A DNA stretch of 64,000 bases from Trogon surrucura (Eukaryota > Chordata > Aves > Trogoniformes > Trogonidae). The position numbers and the translations under genes are program-made. This document shows positions 63,801 to 64,000 of the stretch, piece by piece (position 1 is the first letter of the stretch; every line of letters starts with the position of its first letter). Where the stretch lies: positions 45,900,706 to 45,964,705 of the forward strand of contig CM036620.1 in NCBI GenBank assembly GCA_020746105.1, in the 5' to 3' direction. Below the pieces are notes generated by a model. That model was not told where the DNA came from. It did not search any database and saw only the letters and a list, made by a program, of their open reading frames with translations.

Positions 63801-64000
63801 ATGCAGATGCAATAAATCTGAAATGTAAAGATTGTTTGACAGATGAAGGGAGGTGGAAGTAAGGAGGAAAGAAGGAAAAAAAAGCGGGGCATTTGGAAAA
63901 TCACACATTTTTACTGCTGAATAATCTCTTGATACATGCTATTAAATCGGCTGTACTCCAGGGTTTCTTTAGGCCTCCTAGCAACCACTAGGTTCAAAGG
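60865..64000 (+). other. STOX2: 5' part of STOX2 intron 1
   Basis: Sequence returns to AT-leaning, CpG-poor DNA soon after the exon. No further exon is visible: frames here are under about 105 codons and none resembles later STOX2 sequence (such as the winged-helix region). It contains a TGG repeat near 62330-62345 and A/T-rich runs near 62911-62960. No interspersed repeat is recognised, which is notable compared with the upstream part. Confidence 0.8.

Overview
This window looks like bird nuclear DNA: AT-leaning, intron-like or intergenic sequence with no bacterial-style gene packing. The avian call rests on several CR1 LINE fragments (truncated 5' ends, tails of ATTCTGTG/ATTCTATG octamers) and a solo LTR of the bird ERVL type. 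The species cannot be told from the sequence.

The one gene I can support is STOX2 (storkhead box 2), a winged-helix transcription-factor family member, at the right end on the + strand. Its first coding exon is at 60699-60864 and encodes 55 residues plus one base of codon 56. It ends at a GT donor and lies in a large CpG island (about 59040-60860). That island holds CCAAT, E2F-like, NRF1-like and GC-box motifs, a G-quadruplex-type GGGA array fused to a GGAC array, and a leader with many upstream ATGs. From 60865 to the end is the start of intron 1; the winged-helix exons lie beyond the window.

The roughly 59 kb upstream contains no protein-coding gene I can defend. It holds an ERVL-type solo LTR with a 5-bp target duplication (1245-1833), seven CR1 pieces of different age and orientation (3984, 11937, 20875, 31086, 33688, 45786, 54421), a 57-bp minisatellite (24940-25211), homopolymers and AT/GT microsatellites. 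Three small GC- and CpG-rich patches (about 24.4, 35.2 and 42.4 kb) stand out from the background and are the best candidates for distant promoters or upstream STOX2 exons.

Layout: 1-12 kb, repeat relics in otherwise plain sequence; 12-24 kb, plain sequence with one ancient CR1; 24-35.5 kb, CpG patch, minisatellite, two CR1s and a second CpG patch; 35.5-46.5 kb, third patch and the longest CR1; 46.5-58.9 kb, plain sequence with microsatellites; 59-64 kb, STOX2 promoter, exon 1 and intron 1. I found no evidence of a new multi-gene system; the points worth following concern STOX2 regulation.
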